Source of the DNA: Brevundimonas intermedia
Lineage (GTDB): Bacteria > Pseudomonadota > Alphaproteobacteria > Caulobacterales > Caulobacteraceae
NCBI RefSeq assembly: GCF_004614235.1
Contig: NZ_SPVH01000006.1
Coordinates: 1,302,001-1,366,000 of the forward strand
DNA: 64,000 nucleotides
Direction: 5' to 3'
Part shown: piece after piece, positions 45,989 through 54,795 of the stretch
How positions within the stretch are numbered: position 1 is the first letter of the stretch
Layout of the letters: the number at the start of each line of letters is the position of its first letter
Position numbers and translations under genes: made by a program
Notes under the pieces: model-generated
The model's input: only the letters and a program-made list of their open reading frames with translations
What the model was told of the DNA's origin: nothing
Database searches by the model: none

Positions 45989-46084
45989 GGTCGTCTCCTG
46001 TTGGTTCGCACATCACCTAGTGGGGGCGGCGCCGGGTCGCTAGAAGGCACCATTTGGGGACCTGGCTCCCGAAAGGCGACCACC

Positions 46085-46465
46085 ATGCAGGCAAGCGGCG
46101 AAGACGACGACTGGCGCGAGGACTGCGCGCCCCGACGGGTGCTGGAGTTGTTCGCGACCAAATGGACCAGCATGGTCCTGCACACCCTGCATGCGCGTCA
46201 CGGCGGCTGTGCGCGGGCGGGCGCGTTGCTGCGCAGCCTGCCGGGGGTGTCCAAGAAGATGCTGACCCAGACGCTGCGCGAGATGGAGGTCAGCGGCCTG
46301 ATCAGCCGCCATGTGCTGGAGACGATGCCGCCCGCCGTCGAATACCGGCTGACGGACCTGGGCGCGCGGTTCGTGGAGCCGGTCGAACTGCTTTATGCCT
46401 GGGGGCGGGACAATGCGGAGGCGCTGGACCGGCTCGCGCCGCGACCGACGTCGCGCCGGGGCTAG
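46085..46465 (+). CDS. HxlR-family transcriptional regulator
   Basis: 126 residues. The winged helix-turn-helix is in VLELFATKWTSMVLHTLHAR followed by LLRSLPGVSKKMLTQTLREM and EVSGLISRHVLETMPPAVEY, with RLTDLGARF at the wing; this is the HxlR signature. HxlR regulators respond to electrophiles such as aldehydes or quinones. It probably represses the divergent PRISE reductase. Start chosen at the ATG at 46085 (MQASGEDDDWREDCA); the longer frame is antisense to the reductase. Confidence 0.92.
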   Translation: MQASGEDDDWREDCAPRRVLELFATKWTSMVLHTLHARHGGCARAGALLRSLPGVSKKMLTQTLREMEVSGLISRHVLETMPPAVEYRLTDLGARFVEPVELLYAWGRDNAEALDRLAPRPTSRRG

Positions 46466-46469
46466 GCTT

Positions 46470-46901
46470 TTAGTCCACGGCCCGGCATTGCGTCGGCTGG
46501 CGGCCTTCGACGGACCAGGTGGCGAGGACGCCCTTGCCGCGCAGTTCGACGTTGGAGGCGCGGTACCAGATGCCGTCGGCGGCGCGCTCCTGATACAGGT
46601 CGATGGCCTCGCCGGACGAGTTGCGGATGGTGGCCATCTGGCGCGGATTGTCGAAATCGACCGACAGGCGCTCGCCGTTGTCGCACAGGTAAACGGTGTG
46701 GACGACGCGGTTAAGGGTGCGATCCTGGATCTCGGCGCCGGTGCGCTGGCGCGCGGTCTGGGCGTCGATGGCGCGTTCCTTGACCTCGTCGCCGGTGGTG
46801 GGCGCCTTGTCGGGGTCGGGACCGCAGGCGGTCAGCAGAGCAAGCGCGGCGAGGCCGCTGAAGACGATCGACTGCGGCAGATCCGGCTTGAACAACGACA
46901 T
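46470..46901 (-). CDS. MliC-like lipoprotein (c-type lysozyme inhibitor family)
   Basis: 143 residues. A signal peptide ends in the lipobox LLTAC (Cys about residue 26), followed by a charged linker. The C-terminal ~90 residues resemble MliC: VYLCDNGERLSVDFDNPRQM, then LYQERAADGIWYRASNVELR and a closing Cys in RQPTQCRAVD that may bond to the first. MliC inhibits host lysozyme in other bacteria. Both neighbours converge on or face it closely. I start at 46901 (MSLFKPDLP), with GGAGGG directly upstream; an alternative start seven codons earlier is possible. Confidence 0.75.
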   Translation of the reverse strand: MSLFKPDLPQSIVFSGLAALALLTACGPDPDKAPTTGDEVKERAIDAQTARQRTGAEIQDRTLNRVVHTVYLCDNGERLSVDFDNPRQMATIRNSSGEAIDLYQERAADGIWYRASNVELRGKGVLATWSVEGRQPTQCRAVD

Positions 46902-46944
46902 TCCCTCCACGGCGACGCCCAACAGCGCAGCTTTTCGCGGCGTT

Positions 46945-47427
46945 CTAACGTGCGCCGCCTGCAGCCGTTCCCCGCCGTTGACGGAAGAAGGACTTGAGCA
47001 GGGTGGACGCCTCTTGCCCCAGAAGACCTGAGTCCGTCGTCGGGCGCCAGTGGCAGGTGGGTTGCTCGAACAGGCGAGGGCCGTGAATGACGGCGCCGCC
47101 CTTGGGATCGTCGGCGGCCCAGACGACGCGGCCGATGCGGGCGTGGCTGATGGCGCCGGCGCACATGGCGCAGGGCTCCAGCGTCACATAGAGGGTCAGG
47201 CCGGTCAGACGGTAGTTGTCCAGGGCCGTCGCCGCGCGACGCATGGCTACGATCTCGGCATGGGCGGTGGGGTCGTGTGACGCGATCGGACCGTTGGCGC
47301 CGGTCGAAATTACCTCACCTGAGGCAGGATCGACAAGAATTGCACCCACAGGCACCTCTCCTGCGTCCGCCGCCGCTTGCGCTTGGTCCAGCGCCATGCG
47401 CATGAACCGCTCATCATGGTCCGCCAT
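46945..47427 (-). CDS. tadA: tRNA adenosine(34) deaminase
   Basis: 160 residues. The zinc site is HAEIVAMRRAA, with catalytic glutamate, and PCAMCAGAISHARIGRVVW, as in TadA. It converts A34 to inosine in tRNA-Arg(ACG). The start at 47427 gives MADHDERFMRMALDQAQAAA. The longer frame is antisense to the pseudouridine synthase gene. Its first four codons overlap the divergent gene's first four. Confidence 0.95.
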   Translation of the reverse strand: MADHDERFMRMALDQAQAAADAGEVPVGAILVDPASGEVISTGANGPIASHDPTAHAEIVAMRRAATALDNYRLTGLTLYVTLEPCAMCAGAISHARIGRVVWAADDPKGGAVIHGPRLFEQPTCHWRPTTDSGLLGQEASTLLKSFFRQRRGTAAGGAR

Positions 47428-48951
47428 ACAGACGACAACGACAAGAAGCCCCGCGCCCGTCAAGACGAACGGTCGCCCCGGCCCTTTAAATCCTCCGGTC
47501 CCCGCAAGAGCGGCGACGGGACGAAATCCTATGGCGACAAGCCGCGCAGCCCTCGCGAAGACGGCGCCAAACGTTTCGGCGACAAGCCTGATCGCGGCGA
47601 CAAGCCCCGCGCCGGCAAGGACGGAAAGCAGTCCAAGACGCCCGAAACGCCGCTGCGCGCTGAGCGAATCGCCAAGACCATGGCCCGCGCCGGCATCGCC
47701 TCGCGCCGCGAGGTCGAGCGGCTGATCGGTCTGGGCAAGGTGGCGGTCAACGGCCGCATCCTGGATACGCCGGCCACCCTGGTGACGCGCGATGACGTGA
47801 TCACCGTGGACGGCAAGCCCATGGGCTCGACCCAGGCGACGCGCGTCTGGCGCTATCACAAGCCCGCCGGCCTGCTGACCAGCCACAGGGATCCGACCGG
47901 TCGCCCGACCGTGTTCGACGCCCTGCCGGCCGGCCTGCCGCGCGTGATCTCGATCGGACGCCTGGATCTGTCCACCGAAGGCTTGCTGCTGCTGACCAAT
48001 GACGGCGAGCTGAGCCGGGCGATGGAGCTGCCCTCGGCCGGGCTGGTGCGTCAGTACCGGGCGCGGGCGCGCGGCAAGATCACGCAAGAACAACTGGACG
48101 AGCTGAAGAACGGGGCCGTCGTGGAGGGCATTTCCTACGGTCCCATGGTGGCGACGCTGGACAAGGCCAAGGAGTCCAAATCCGAGGACGGCCGCACGCC
48201 GAGCAACCTGTGGATTTCGGTCTCGATCACCGAGGGCAAGAACCGCGAAGTCCGCAAGGTGCTGGAGTCCGTCGGCCTGACGGTCAACCGCTTGATCCGC
48301 CTGGCCTATGGCCCGTTCCGTCTGGACGTCCTGCCGGTCGGCTCGGTCGAAGAGATCGGGCCGCGCGTGATCCGCGAGCTGTTGGCTGACTACATCCGGC
48401 CCGAGAACCTGCCGATGGGGAATACGGTCGAGACGCCGGCGCCCATGCCCGGCCGTCGCGTGTCCACGCCGATCCTCAAAGGGAACTCGGGCTCGGCCAT
48501 GTCGGACCCGTCGCGCAAGCCCAGCCGGGTTCGCGCCGCCGAGACGGCCCAGGCCGATGCGGTAGAGCGCCGCGAGCGGCCGCCCAAGAAGGAAGGCTGG
48601 GCCAAGGCGACGCCCCGCACCGTCCATCCCAAGAAGACCTACAAGCCGCGCGAGGACGGCGAACGTCCGGCGCGCGCCTACACGCCCCGCGAGGACGGCG
48701 ACCGTCCGGCCCGCACCTATACGCCGCGCGAAGGCGCTCCGGCGCGCACCAGCGACGGGCCCAAGCGCGAGTACAAGCCGCGCACGGCGGCTGGCCCCGA
48801 GGGCGCCAAGCGCGACTTCAAGCCGCGCGGCTTCGGCGCGAGCGGCAGCAGTCGCGAGATCCGGCCGCCCCGCACCGGCGGCGGCAAGCCGGCGGGGCCT
48901 TCGGGCACCAGCGGCCGCGCGCCAGGGGGCAAGCCCCGCACGCCGCGCTAA
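47416..48951 (+). CDS. rluB: 23S rRNA pseudouridine synthase, RluB/RsuA family, with repetitive tail
   Basis: 511 residues. A basic, low-complexity N-terminal ~85 residues (for example KPRSPREDGAKRFGDKPDRG) precedes an S4 RNA-binding domain (ERIAKTMARAGIASRREVER). The catalytic aspartate is in SIGRLDLSTEGLLLLTND, with the R/L-rich motif EGKNREVRKVLESVG. The last ~150 residues are Arg/Pro/Lys-rich repeats built on PREDGxRPAR (about residues 410-440). RluB-like specificity (U2605 of 23S rRNA) is inferred. It overlaps tadA head-to-head by 12 bases. Confidence 0.88.
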   Translation: MVRHTDDNDKKPRARQDERSPRPFKSSGPRKSGDGTKSYGDKPRSPREDGAKRFGDKPDRGDKPRAGKDGKQSKTPETPLRAERIAKTMARAGIASRREVERLIGLGKVAVNGRILDTPATLVTRDDVITVDGKPMGSTQATRVWRYHKPAGLLTSHRDPTGRPTVFDALPAGLPRVISIGRLDLSTEGLLLLTNDGELSRAMELPSAGLVRQYRARARGKITQEQLDELKNGAVVEGISYGPMVATLDKAKESKSEDGRTPSNLWISVSITEGKNREVRKVLESVGLTVNRLIRLAYGPFRLDVLPVGSVEEIGPRVIRELLADYIRPENLPMGNTVETPAPMPGRRVSTPILKGNSGSAMSDPSRKPSRVRAAETAQADAVERRERPPKKEGWAKATPRTVHPKKTYKPREDGERPARAYTPREDGDRPARTYTPREGAPARTSDGPKREYKPRTAAGPEGAKRDFKPRGFGASGSSREIRPPRTGGGKPAGPSGTSGRAPGGKPRTPR

Positions 48952-48972
48952 GCGGCGAACGGAGACCTGACG

Positions 48973-49386
48973 ATGGATGCACGCCTGTCCGGCCGGTGCC
49001 TGTGCGGTGCGGTGACCTTCACCGCCACGCCCAACGGCGGCATGCACGCCTGCCATTGCCCCACCTGCCGGCGGCAGTCGGGCGGCATCCTGTTCAGCGT
49101 CGATTGCGGCGACAGCGTCGAGGTCCAGGGGGATGTGGCGACCTACGCCTCGTCCGACTGGGCGACGCGCCAGTTCTGCCCGGCCTGCGGGACCGGCCTG
49201 TTCTGGCGATCCAACGACGGCGGGATCACCATGGTCTCGGCCCAGGCGTTCGACGATCCGACGGCCTTCGCGCTGGAGGACGAGTTCTGCATCGAGAGCA
49301 AGCCGGACGGCTATACCTTGGCAGGCGAGCGGCCGCGCCTGACGACCGAACAGCTGTGGGCGCAGTTCGCGCCGCCGCAGGACTGA
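48973..49386 (+). CDS. GFA-family zinc protein (glutathione-dependent formaldehyde-activating-like)
   Basis: 137 residues. The zinc-binding cysteines are visible in LSGRCLCGAVTF, HACHCPTCRRQSGG and RQFCPACGTGLFW, the three Cys clusters of the GFA (Mss4-like) fold. The family is often annotated as formaldehyde-activating, but most members are of unknown function. It lies 21 bases after the pseudouridine synthase gene and four bases ahead of rsmD. Confidence 0.93.
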   Translation: MDARLSGRCLCGAVTFTATPNGGMHACHCPTCRRQSGGILFSVDCGDSVEVQGDVATYASSDWATRQFCPACGTGLFWRSNDGGITMVSAQAFDDPTAFALEDEFCIESKPDGYTLAGERPRLTTEQLWAQFAPPQD

Positions 49387-49390
49387 CGCC

Positions 49391-49957
49391 GTGCGGATCG
49401 TCGCCGGAAGCCTGAAGGGCCGCGCCATCGTCGCGCCGGACGGGCAGGGCACGCGCCCGACCTCTGACCGGGCGCGGCAGGCCGTGTTCAACGTGCTGGA
49501 ACACGCCGCCTGGGCCGAGAGCTTGCAGGGCGCGCGGGTCATCGACCTGTACGCCGGCTCGGGCGCCTTGGGGCTCGAGGCGGTCAGCCGGGGGGCGGGC
49601 TTCTGCCTGTTCGTCGAGACGGACGACGGGGCGCGGGGCGCCATCCGCGAGAACGCCGACGCCTATGGGGTGATGGGGCGCACCCGGGTGCACCGGCGCA
49701 GCGCCACGGACCTGGGCGTGCGGCCGGGATCGGACGGCGAGGCCTTCGACATCGCCTTCCTGGACCCGCCCTATGGCAAGGGGCTGGGGGAACAGACGCT
49801 GCTGCGGCTGCTGGAGGGCAACTGGCTCAAGCCCGGCGCCATCGTGGTGTTCGAGCGCGGGTCGGACGAGCCGGAGATCGACACGCCCGGCTATCAGCGG
49901 CTGGATGCGCGCGACTATGGCGCAGCGCGGGTGCTGTTCCTTCGACGGGAACGCTGA
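49391..49957 (+). CDS. rsmD: 16S rRNA (guanine-966-N2) methyltransferase (GTG start)
   Basis: 188 residues from a GTG at 49391. MRIVAGSLKGRAIVAPDGQG and TRPTSDRARQAVFNVLEHA are the RsmD N-terminus. The SAM motif is VIDLYAGSGALGLEAVSRG, and the catalytic DPPY lies in IAFLDPPYGKGLG. It methylates G966 in the 30S head. Confidence 0.95.
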   Translation: MRIVAGSLKGRAIVAPDGQGTRPTSDRARQAVFNVLEHAAWAESLQGARVIDLYAGSGALGLEAVSRGAGFCLFVETDDGARGAIRENADAYGVMGRTRVHRRSATDLGVRPGSDGEAFDIAFLDPPYGKGLGEQTLLRLLEGNWLKPGAIVVFERGSDEPEIDTPGYQRLDARDYGAARVLFLRRER

Positions 49958-49993
49958 TATCCAAGGTCGTTCCATGGGGTGATGGAGGGCTGA

Positions 49994-50974
49994 ATGTCTG
50001 GTTCGTTTGTTCGACGCGCGGTGCTGGGCGTGGCCTTGGCCGTCGGGCTCTTGCCCGGACTGGCCTGGTCGCAAACCAAGGTGACGTCGTCGCCCATCGC
50101 CGGCTTCCCCCATGCCAAGGTCTATGTTCAGGAGGGTGAGGGCTCCAGACCGGTGGTGGTCATCCTGCACGGCGCCGAGGGCGGGACCGAGGCGGGCGAC
50201 CGGTATGGTCCCATACTGGCCGGGCTGGGCTATGCGGCCGTGGGCCTGCCCTATTATTCGCCCGACTGGGCCCAGTACGGTCCGCCCAAGGCCCTGCCGG
50301 AGATTGCCGGCAGCTTCGTCGATATCCGGATCGATCAACTGACCGAGTTGCGCGAAGTATTGCGGGGGATGCCCGGGATCGATGTGGAACGGTTCGGCCT
50401 GTTGGGCGCCTCCAAGGGCTCGGAATTCGCCTTGATCGCGGCCAGCCGCTACGACTGGATCGACGCCGTCATCGCCTATACGCCCACCGACGTGGTGTGG
50501 GAGGGCTGGGGTCTGGAAACGGTCGAGGCCCAGGGCACGCGGTCGTCCTTCTCGTTCGAGGGAAAGGCGCTGCCCTTCATGCCCTATCGCGGCTTCATCG
50601 AGGGGCTGCTGGCCGGGCCGGGCAAGGCCGACCTGCGCGCCATCCACGCCAACGGCCGCGCCGACAATCCGCAAAACGAAGCCGAGGCGCGCATTCCGGT
50701 CGACGCCTATGCCGGGCCGCTGATCCTGATCGCGGGCGAACGCGACGCCCAGTGGGACTCGGCATCAGCGACGCGCGCGATCGTGGCGGCGCGAGAGGCC
50801 GCCGGGCGGGAGACGACGGCGCTGATCTATCCCGAGGCGGGGCACGATCTGGTCGGTGACGGCGGCCCGCGCGAGAGCCCCCTCAGCGGCGGATCGGCAG
50901 AGGCGGATGCTGCGGCCCGCGCCGACGCCTGGCCCAAGGTAACGGCCTTCATGGCCGAGGCGCTGGCCCCCTGA
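49994..50974 (+). CDS. Secreted alpha/beta-hydrolase (BAAT/dienelactone-hydrolase-like)
   Basis: 326 residues. A signal peptide (MSGSFVRRAVLGVALAVGLL to about AWSQ) precedes an alpha/beta-hydrolase. The nucleophile elbow is in RFGLLGASKGSEFALIAASR, the form of the acyl-CoA:amino-acid N-acyltransferase/thioester hydrolase group. The acid lies near LILIAGERDAQW and the histidine in YPEAGHDLVGDG. It probably acts as a periplasmic esterase or thioesterase. It converges with the phosphatase gene. Confidence 0.85.
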   Translation: MSGSFVRRAVLGVALAVGLLPGLAWSQTKVTSSPIAGFPHAKVYVQEGEGSRPVVVILHGAEGGTEAGDRYGPILAGLGYAAVGLPYYSPDWAQYGPPKALPEIAGSFVDIRIDQLTELREVLRGMPGIDVERFGLLGASKGSEFALIAASRYDWIDAVIAYTPTDVVWEGWGLETVEAQGTRSSFSFEGKALPFMPYRGFIEGLLAGPGKADLRAIHANGRADNPQNEAEARIPVDAYAGPLILIAGERDAQWDSASATRAIVAAREAAGRETTALIYPEAGHDLVGDGGPRESPLSGGSAEADAAARADAWPKVTAFMAEALAP

Positions 50975-50989
50975 TCGTAAGGGCCTCAA

Positions 50990-51454
50990 TCAACCTTGGC
51001 GGGGCAGGCGTTCGACCAGGCCACGCGCGGCGGCCGTCACCTCGGCCCAGGTGACCTCGAACCCGGCGTCGTCGCCGAAATAGGGATCGGTCACGGCCTG
51101 GCCCTCGCGGCCGGGGACGTGGTCGAGCAGCAGGCTGAGTTCGGCGGTCGCGTCGGCGGGGGCCAGGCGGCGCAGGTTCTCCAGATTGTCGTGGTCCAGG
51201 GCCACCACATGGGTGAAGCGGCGGAAATCGGCCTGCGTCACCTGCCGCGCCCGCAACCTCGAGATCTCGACCCCATGCCGCCGCGCCGTCGCCTGCGCCC
51301 TCGGGTCCGGCGGCTCGCCCGCATGCCAGTCCCCGGTCCCGGCGGAATCGACGATCAGATCGAGGCGGAGCCGCTCCGCCTCGGCGCGGAGGGCGGCCTC
51401 GGCGAGGGGAGAGCGACAGATGTTGCCGAGGCAGACGAAGAGGATGGAGGGCAT
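50990..51454 (-). CDS. Low-molecular-weight protein-tyrosine phosphatase
   Basis: 154 residues. The phosphate loop FVCLGNICRSPLAEAAL has the C(X)5R motif at the N-terminus, and the general-acid aspartate lies in VTDPYFGDDAGFEVTW. RARQVTQADFRRFTHVVALD is also typical. It dephosphorylates tyrosine-phosphorylated proteins, often in exopolysaccharide or heat-shock control. It follows the toxin gene by 30 bases on the same strand. Confidence 0.93.
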   Translation of the reverse strand: MPSILFVCLGNICRSPLAEAALRAEAERLRLDLIVDSAGTGDWHAGEPPDPRAQATARRHGVEISRLRARQVTQADFRRFTHVVALDHDNLENLRRLAPADATAELSLLLDHVPGREGQAVTDPYFGDDAGFEVTWAEVTAAARGLVERLPRQG

Positions 51455-51484
51455 GGGGTGTGTCGAGGTGATAAGGCGGCAGGG

Positions 51485-51988
51485 TCAGCCGTCAGTGTCG
51501 TCAGGTTGGGCTTGTCGGGCTGCCTCCCGTTTCGCAGCCTTTTCCTCTCGCTCCTGTTCGATCTCTGCGAGAGACTTGAGCTGCTCAAGGCTTTCAAATT
51601 GCCCGGAGAGGGATGTCGGTATCCGGAAGTGAGCACCGGCTTCGGCTTCCTCTGCAAGCCGCATGATTGCTGGAAACCAGACTAAGAAGAACGCCGCCTG
51701 TCCCCATCGGCCCAAGCTTCCATACCATTTCATGTGTGGAAATACGGCTATTAGGCCAGACGCTTCAAGAGCGGCCCGTTCTAGCTGGACACGGCGCATA
51801 TTGCCGTCGCCTGACACCACCAAGCGACCGCCACGAGCAGCGAAATCTTCAATCCAATTGACGTCTGGTTGGCCTCGCTGTGCGAGCTCTTGGGGCGTCT
51901 CAAGTTGGAAATTCTGCGGAACCCTAATAGCTCTTAAGGCATCAACGATGCGATGATTGATGCACTCGTCGAAGCGGATAAGGGTCAA
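51485..51988 (-). CDS. PIN-like toxin, VapC45-like (DUF5615-type)
   Basis: 167 residues. RFDECINHRIVDALRAIR at the start, PDVNWIEDFAARGGRLVVSG in the middle, and LIAVFPHMKWYGSLGRWGQA later carry the spaced acidic residues (about D7/E8, D42/E46 and D60) of a PIN-like RNase fold. The C-terminus is a charged helix (AEIEQEREEKAAKREAARQA). Its ATG overlaps the upstream antitoxin stop by four bases, antitoxin first, as is usual for VapBC. Base composition is clearly lower in GC than the neighbours. The family assignment is by motif memory and should be treated as likely, not proven. Confidence 0.75.
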   Translation of the reverse strand: MTLIRFDECINHRIVDALRAIRVPQNFQLETPQELAQRGQPDVNWIEDFAARGGRLVVSGDGNMRRVQLERAALEASGLIAVFPHMKWYGSLGRWGQAAFFLVWFPAIMRLAEEAEAGAHFRIPTSLSGQFESLEQLKSLAEIEQEREEKAAKREAARQAQPDDTDG

Positions 51989-52710
51989 GCAGCAATACGC
52001 TGTTCAAATGCGACGGCTTGGTTGACCGCTCCTTCGCTGACGCCGAACCAGTCAGCGGCCTCCGTCAATCCGTCCACCTCTGCAGATGTAGCCAGAGTTT
52101 CTGTTGGGATGGCCGTTAACTGTTCGACGATTACGGGTCGTCCAAAGGCCCTAGCTGGGTCAATCCGAACGAGCGGCATTTCCTCTGGGTAAGGTTCGAG
52201 CCATGCCGCACGCCCACTTTTGAAGACGACTCGTCCGGCTAAAGCTGGTCTGATCACTTCAGGGTGCAAGTATGCTTCAGTCAGAAGGTCGACGATCTTC
52301 TCGCCCTTGAGTTCCAAGACTGAGGCACCGTCAGTTATTAGCTGGCGTTCACGGGCTAGAGGGTGTGGGTCGCTCCAGCGTTGTCGCATGGCCTTCATGG
52401 CCTGAGCGAGTTTTCGGCGGGAAATCCCTTCGACAAGGAGATAATTGATCGCCCTTGCTTCGATTAAACCATCGAAAGAAAGCGCCAGACGGCCAGCGAC
52501 TGAAGGCAGATCGGTCTTAATCAGGGGTGGATTGCCCGATAGCCAGGAAGCCACCTTAGAGGCATCCACGTCGAGCAACACGGCAACTTGCGTTGTCGTG
52601 AAGGCGCCGCGTCGTCCAAGCTCAATCCAGTCAGATGGTGTGTGCACTGCTACCTCTGAGCGCATATGCGTTGCAATGTGGGCTGTTGGCAATTGGACTT
52701 TTGTGCTCAC
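51985..52710 (-). CDS. DUF433-type antitoxin, VapB45-like (GTG start)
   Basis: 241 residues from a GTG at 52710 that overlaps the mutL stop (GTGA). The N-terminal third has a helix-turn-helix-like [20 protein letters not shown] and the last ~75 residues a DUF433-like segment ([20 protein letters not shown] then [20 protein letters not shown]). The length and two-domain layout match VapB45 of Mycobacterium tuberculosis as I recall it. It would bind the toxin and its own promoter. The GC content is low compared with mutL. A frame extending into the mutL 3' end exists but is antisense-free overlap and unlikely. Confidence 0.75.
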   Translation of the reverse strand: MSTKVQLPTAHIATHMRSEVAVHTPSDWIELGRRGAFTTTQVAVLLDVDASKVASWLSGNPPLIKTDLPSVAGRLALSFDGLIEARAINYLLVEGISRRKLAQAMKAMRQRWSDPHPLARERQLITDGASVLELKGEKIVDLLTEAYLHPEVIRPALAGRVVFKSGRAAWLEPYPEEMPLVRIDPARAFGRPVIVEQLTAIPTETLATSAEVDGLTEAADWFGVSEGAVNQAVAFEQRIAA

Positions 52711-54593
52711 CGTCTCCCAAACAGCTTCTCCAGATCGTGCAGCTTCAGCTCCACATAGGTAGGGCGGCCGTGGTTGCACTGGCCCGAATGGGGGGTGGCT
52801 TCCATTTGGCGCAGCAGGGCGTTCATTTCGGGGGCGGAGAGAACGCGGCCGGAGCGGACGCTGCCGTGGCAGGCCATGGTGCCGCAGATGGCGGCGAGGC
52901 GTTCCTTGAGCGACAGGGCCTGGCCGTGTTCGGCCAGATCGTCGGCGATGTCGCGGATCAGGCCCTGAACGTCGGTGTCGCCCAGCATGGCCGGGGTCTC
53001 GCGCACCAGGACGGCGCCGGCGCCGAAGGCCTCGACGATCAGGCCCATCTCGGCCAGTTCCTCGGCGCGGGAGGCGACGCGTTCGGCCTCGGCGGGGTCC
53101 AGATCGACCACCTCGGGCGTCAGCAGGGCCTGGCGCGTCACGGACCCCTCGGCCATCTGGGCCTTCATCCGCTCATAGACCAGCCGCTCGTGGGCGGCGT
53201 GCTGATCGACGATGACCAGGCCGTCGCGGGTCTGGGCGACGATATAGTTGGCGTGCAGCTGACCCCGCGCGGCGCCCAAGGGGTAGTCGAGGGGGTCGGT
53301 GGGGGCGTGATTGATTAAGGGTGAGTCGTGACTGGCGGGCTCGGCGGCGGGTTGCTGAGGCCAGGCGGGGCCGTCCCATGAGGGTTCGACGCGGGCGCTG
53401 CGTTCGTTGAGGCCTGGGATGATCTGGGCGGCGGCGGCGGGCTGGGACCAGCCGGTCCAGCCGCTGAAGCCTTGGGCCGAGGGGGCGCTGGGGCTGTAGG
53501 CGGGGCCGGAAGAGAGGCCGGTGTGGGGCTGGAAGCTGGACAGGGTGTCGGCGGCGACGGTGGTGGAAGCGCGGTGTCCGGCGGCATGCAGGGCGTGCCT
53601 CAGGGCGCCGACGATCAGGCCGCGCACCAGGGCCGGATCGCGGAACCGGACCTCGGCCTTGGCGGGGTGGACGTTGACGTCCACGTACAGCGGGTCGATG
53701 TCGAGGAACAGGACGGCGGCCGGGTGCCGGTCGCGCGCCAGGAAGTCGGCATAGGCGCCGCGCAGGGCCCCTTGCAGCAGGCGATCCTTCACCGGGCGGC
53801 CGTTGACGAACAGATACTGATGCGCCGCATTGCCGCGCGAATAGGTGGGCAGGCCGGTGTAGCCCGACAGGCGCACGCCGTCCCGTTCCTGATCGATGAG
53901 CAGGGCGTTTGCCTCGAAGTCGCGGCCCAGCAGGGCGGACAGCCGCTTCAGCCGGCCCGCGTCGCCGGGATGTTCGGCGGGCAGGCGCAGGGTGACCTTG
54001 CCGTCCAGCGACAGGGTGAAGGCGACGGCCTCGTGCGCCATGGCCTGGCGCTTGATCTCCTCCGAGATGGCCATCGCCTCGGACCGTTCGGACTTCATGA
54101 ACTTGAGCCGGGCGGGGGTGGCGTAGAAGAGGTCGCGCACCTCGACCCGCGCGCCGTGCGGGCCGGGGAAGGGGGCGGGGGCCAGGGGACGGGTCTCGCC
54201 GCCCTCGACCTGGATGGTCCAGGCGTCGGTCTCGTCACGGGAGCGGGTGGTGATGGACAGGCGGGCGACCGAGCCGATGGAGGGCAGGGCTTCGCCCCGG
54301 AAGCCCAGGGTGTGGATGCGCAGCAGGTCCACGTCGCCGGCGTCGTCGGGCTCAAGCTTCGACGTGGCGTGGCGTTCGATGGCCAGGGGCAGTTCGGCTT
54401 TCGGAATGCCCTTGCCGTCGTCGGCGATCAGGATGCGCGACAGGCCGCCGCCGTCGGCCTGGATCTCGATATTGCGGCCCCCGGCGTCCAGGGCGTTCTC
54501 GACCAGTTCCTTGATGGCGCTGGCCGGCCGCTCGACCACCTCGCCGGCGGCGATGCGGTTGACGGTTTCGGGGGAAAGGCGGCGGATGGGCAT
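52707..54593 (-). CDS. mutL: DNA mismatch repair protein MutL (endonuclease type)
   Basis: 628 residues. The GHKL ATPase motifs are [35 protein letters not shown], and [20 protein letters not shown] long Pro/Ala linker follows (about residues 340-430). The C-terminal domain has [12 protein letters not shown], which fits the DQHA(X)2E(X)4E metal motif of latent-endonuclease MutL, and [13 protein letters not shown] near the end. It therefore probably nicks DNA itself, with no MutH. The start at 54593 ([15 protein letters not shown]) is chosen over a 13-codon extension. The antitoxin follows without a gap. Confidence 0.96.
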   Translation of the reverse strand: MPIRRLSPETVNRIAAGEVVERPASAIKELVENALDAGGRNIEIQADGGGLSRILIADDGKGIPKAELPLAIERHATSKLEPDDAGDVDLLRIHTLGFRGEALPSIGSVARLSITTRSRDETDAWTIQVEGGETRPLAPAPFPGPHGARVEVRDLFYATPARLKFMKSERSEAMAISEEIKRQAMAHEAVAFTLSLDGKVTLRLPAEHPGDAGRLKRLSALLGRDFEANALLIDQERDGVRLSGYTGLPTYSRGNAAHQYLFVNGRPVKDRLLQGALRGAYADFLARDRHPAAVLFLDIDPLYVDVNVHPAKAEVRFRDPALVRGLIVGALRHALHAAGHRASTTVAADTLSSFQPHTGLSSGPAYSPSAPSAQGFSGWTGWSQPAAAAQIIPGLNERSARVEPSWDGPAWPQQPAAEPASHDSPLINHAPTDPLDYPLGAARGQLHANYIVAQTRDGLVIVDQHAAHERLVYERMKAQMAEGSVTRQALLTPEVVDLDPAEAERVASRAEELAEMGLIVEAFGAGAVLVRETPAMLGDTDVQGLIRDIADDLAEHGQALSLKERLAAICGTMACHGSVRSGRVLSAPEMNALLRQMEATPHSGQCNHGRPTYVELKLHDLEKLFGRR

Positions 54594-54648
54594 GAGGGCA
54601 GGAAGATAGGGCGCGCGGGGGATTCGCGCCATGAGGCACGACGGCGTC

Positions 54649-54794
54649 CTTCTCCCCTTGGGGGAGAAGGTGGGGCCGCAGGCCTCGGATGAGGGGGTTC
54701 TGTCCGCCTCGGGACGGTGAGGGCATGACTGCGTGTGGCAGCCCCCTCATCCGTCTCGCTGCGCGAGCCACCTTCTCCCCCGAGGGGAGAAGGG
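54649..54794. repeat. Intergenic inverted-repeat element C
   Basis: Between topA and mutL. The left arm is CCTTCTCCCCTTGGGGGAGAAGG-like followed by TGGGGCCGCAGGCCTCGG and ATGAGGGGG. The right arm is CCCCCTCAT, CCGTCTCGCTGCGCGAG, then CCACCTTCTCCCC and CGAGGGGAGAAGGG. The arms, about 50 bp each, are near reverse complements separated by about 38 bp. The layout and outer hairpin match element B. It lies directly against the topA stop and could end the mutL-side or topA transcripts. Confidence 0.8.
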
Positions 54795-54795
54795 A

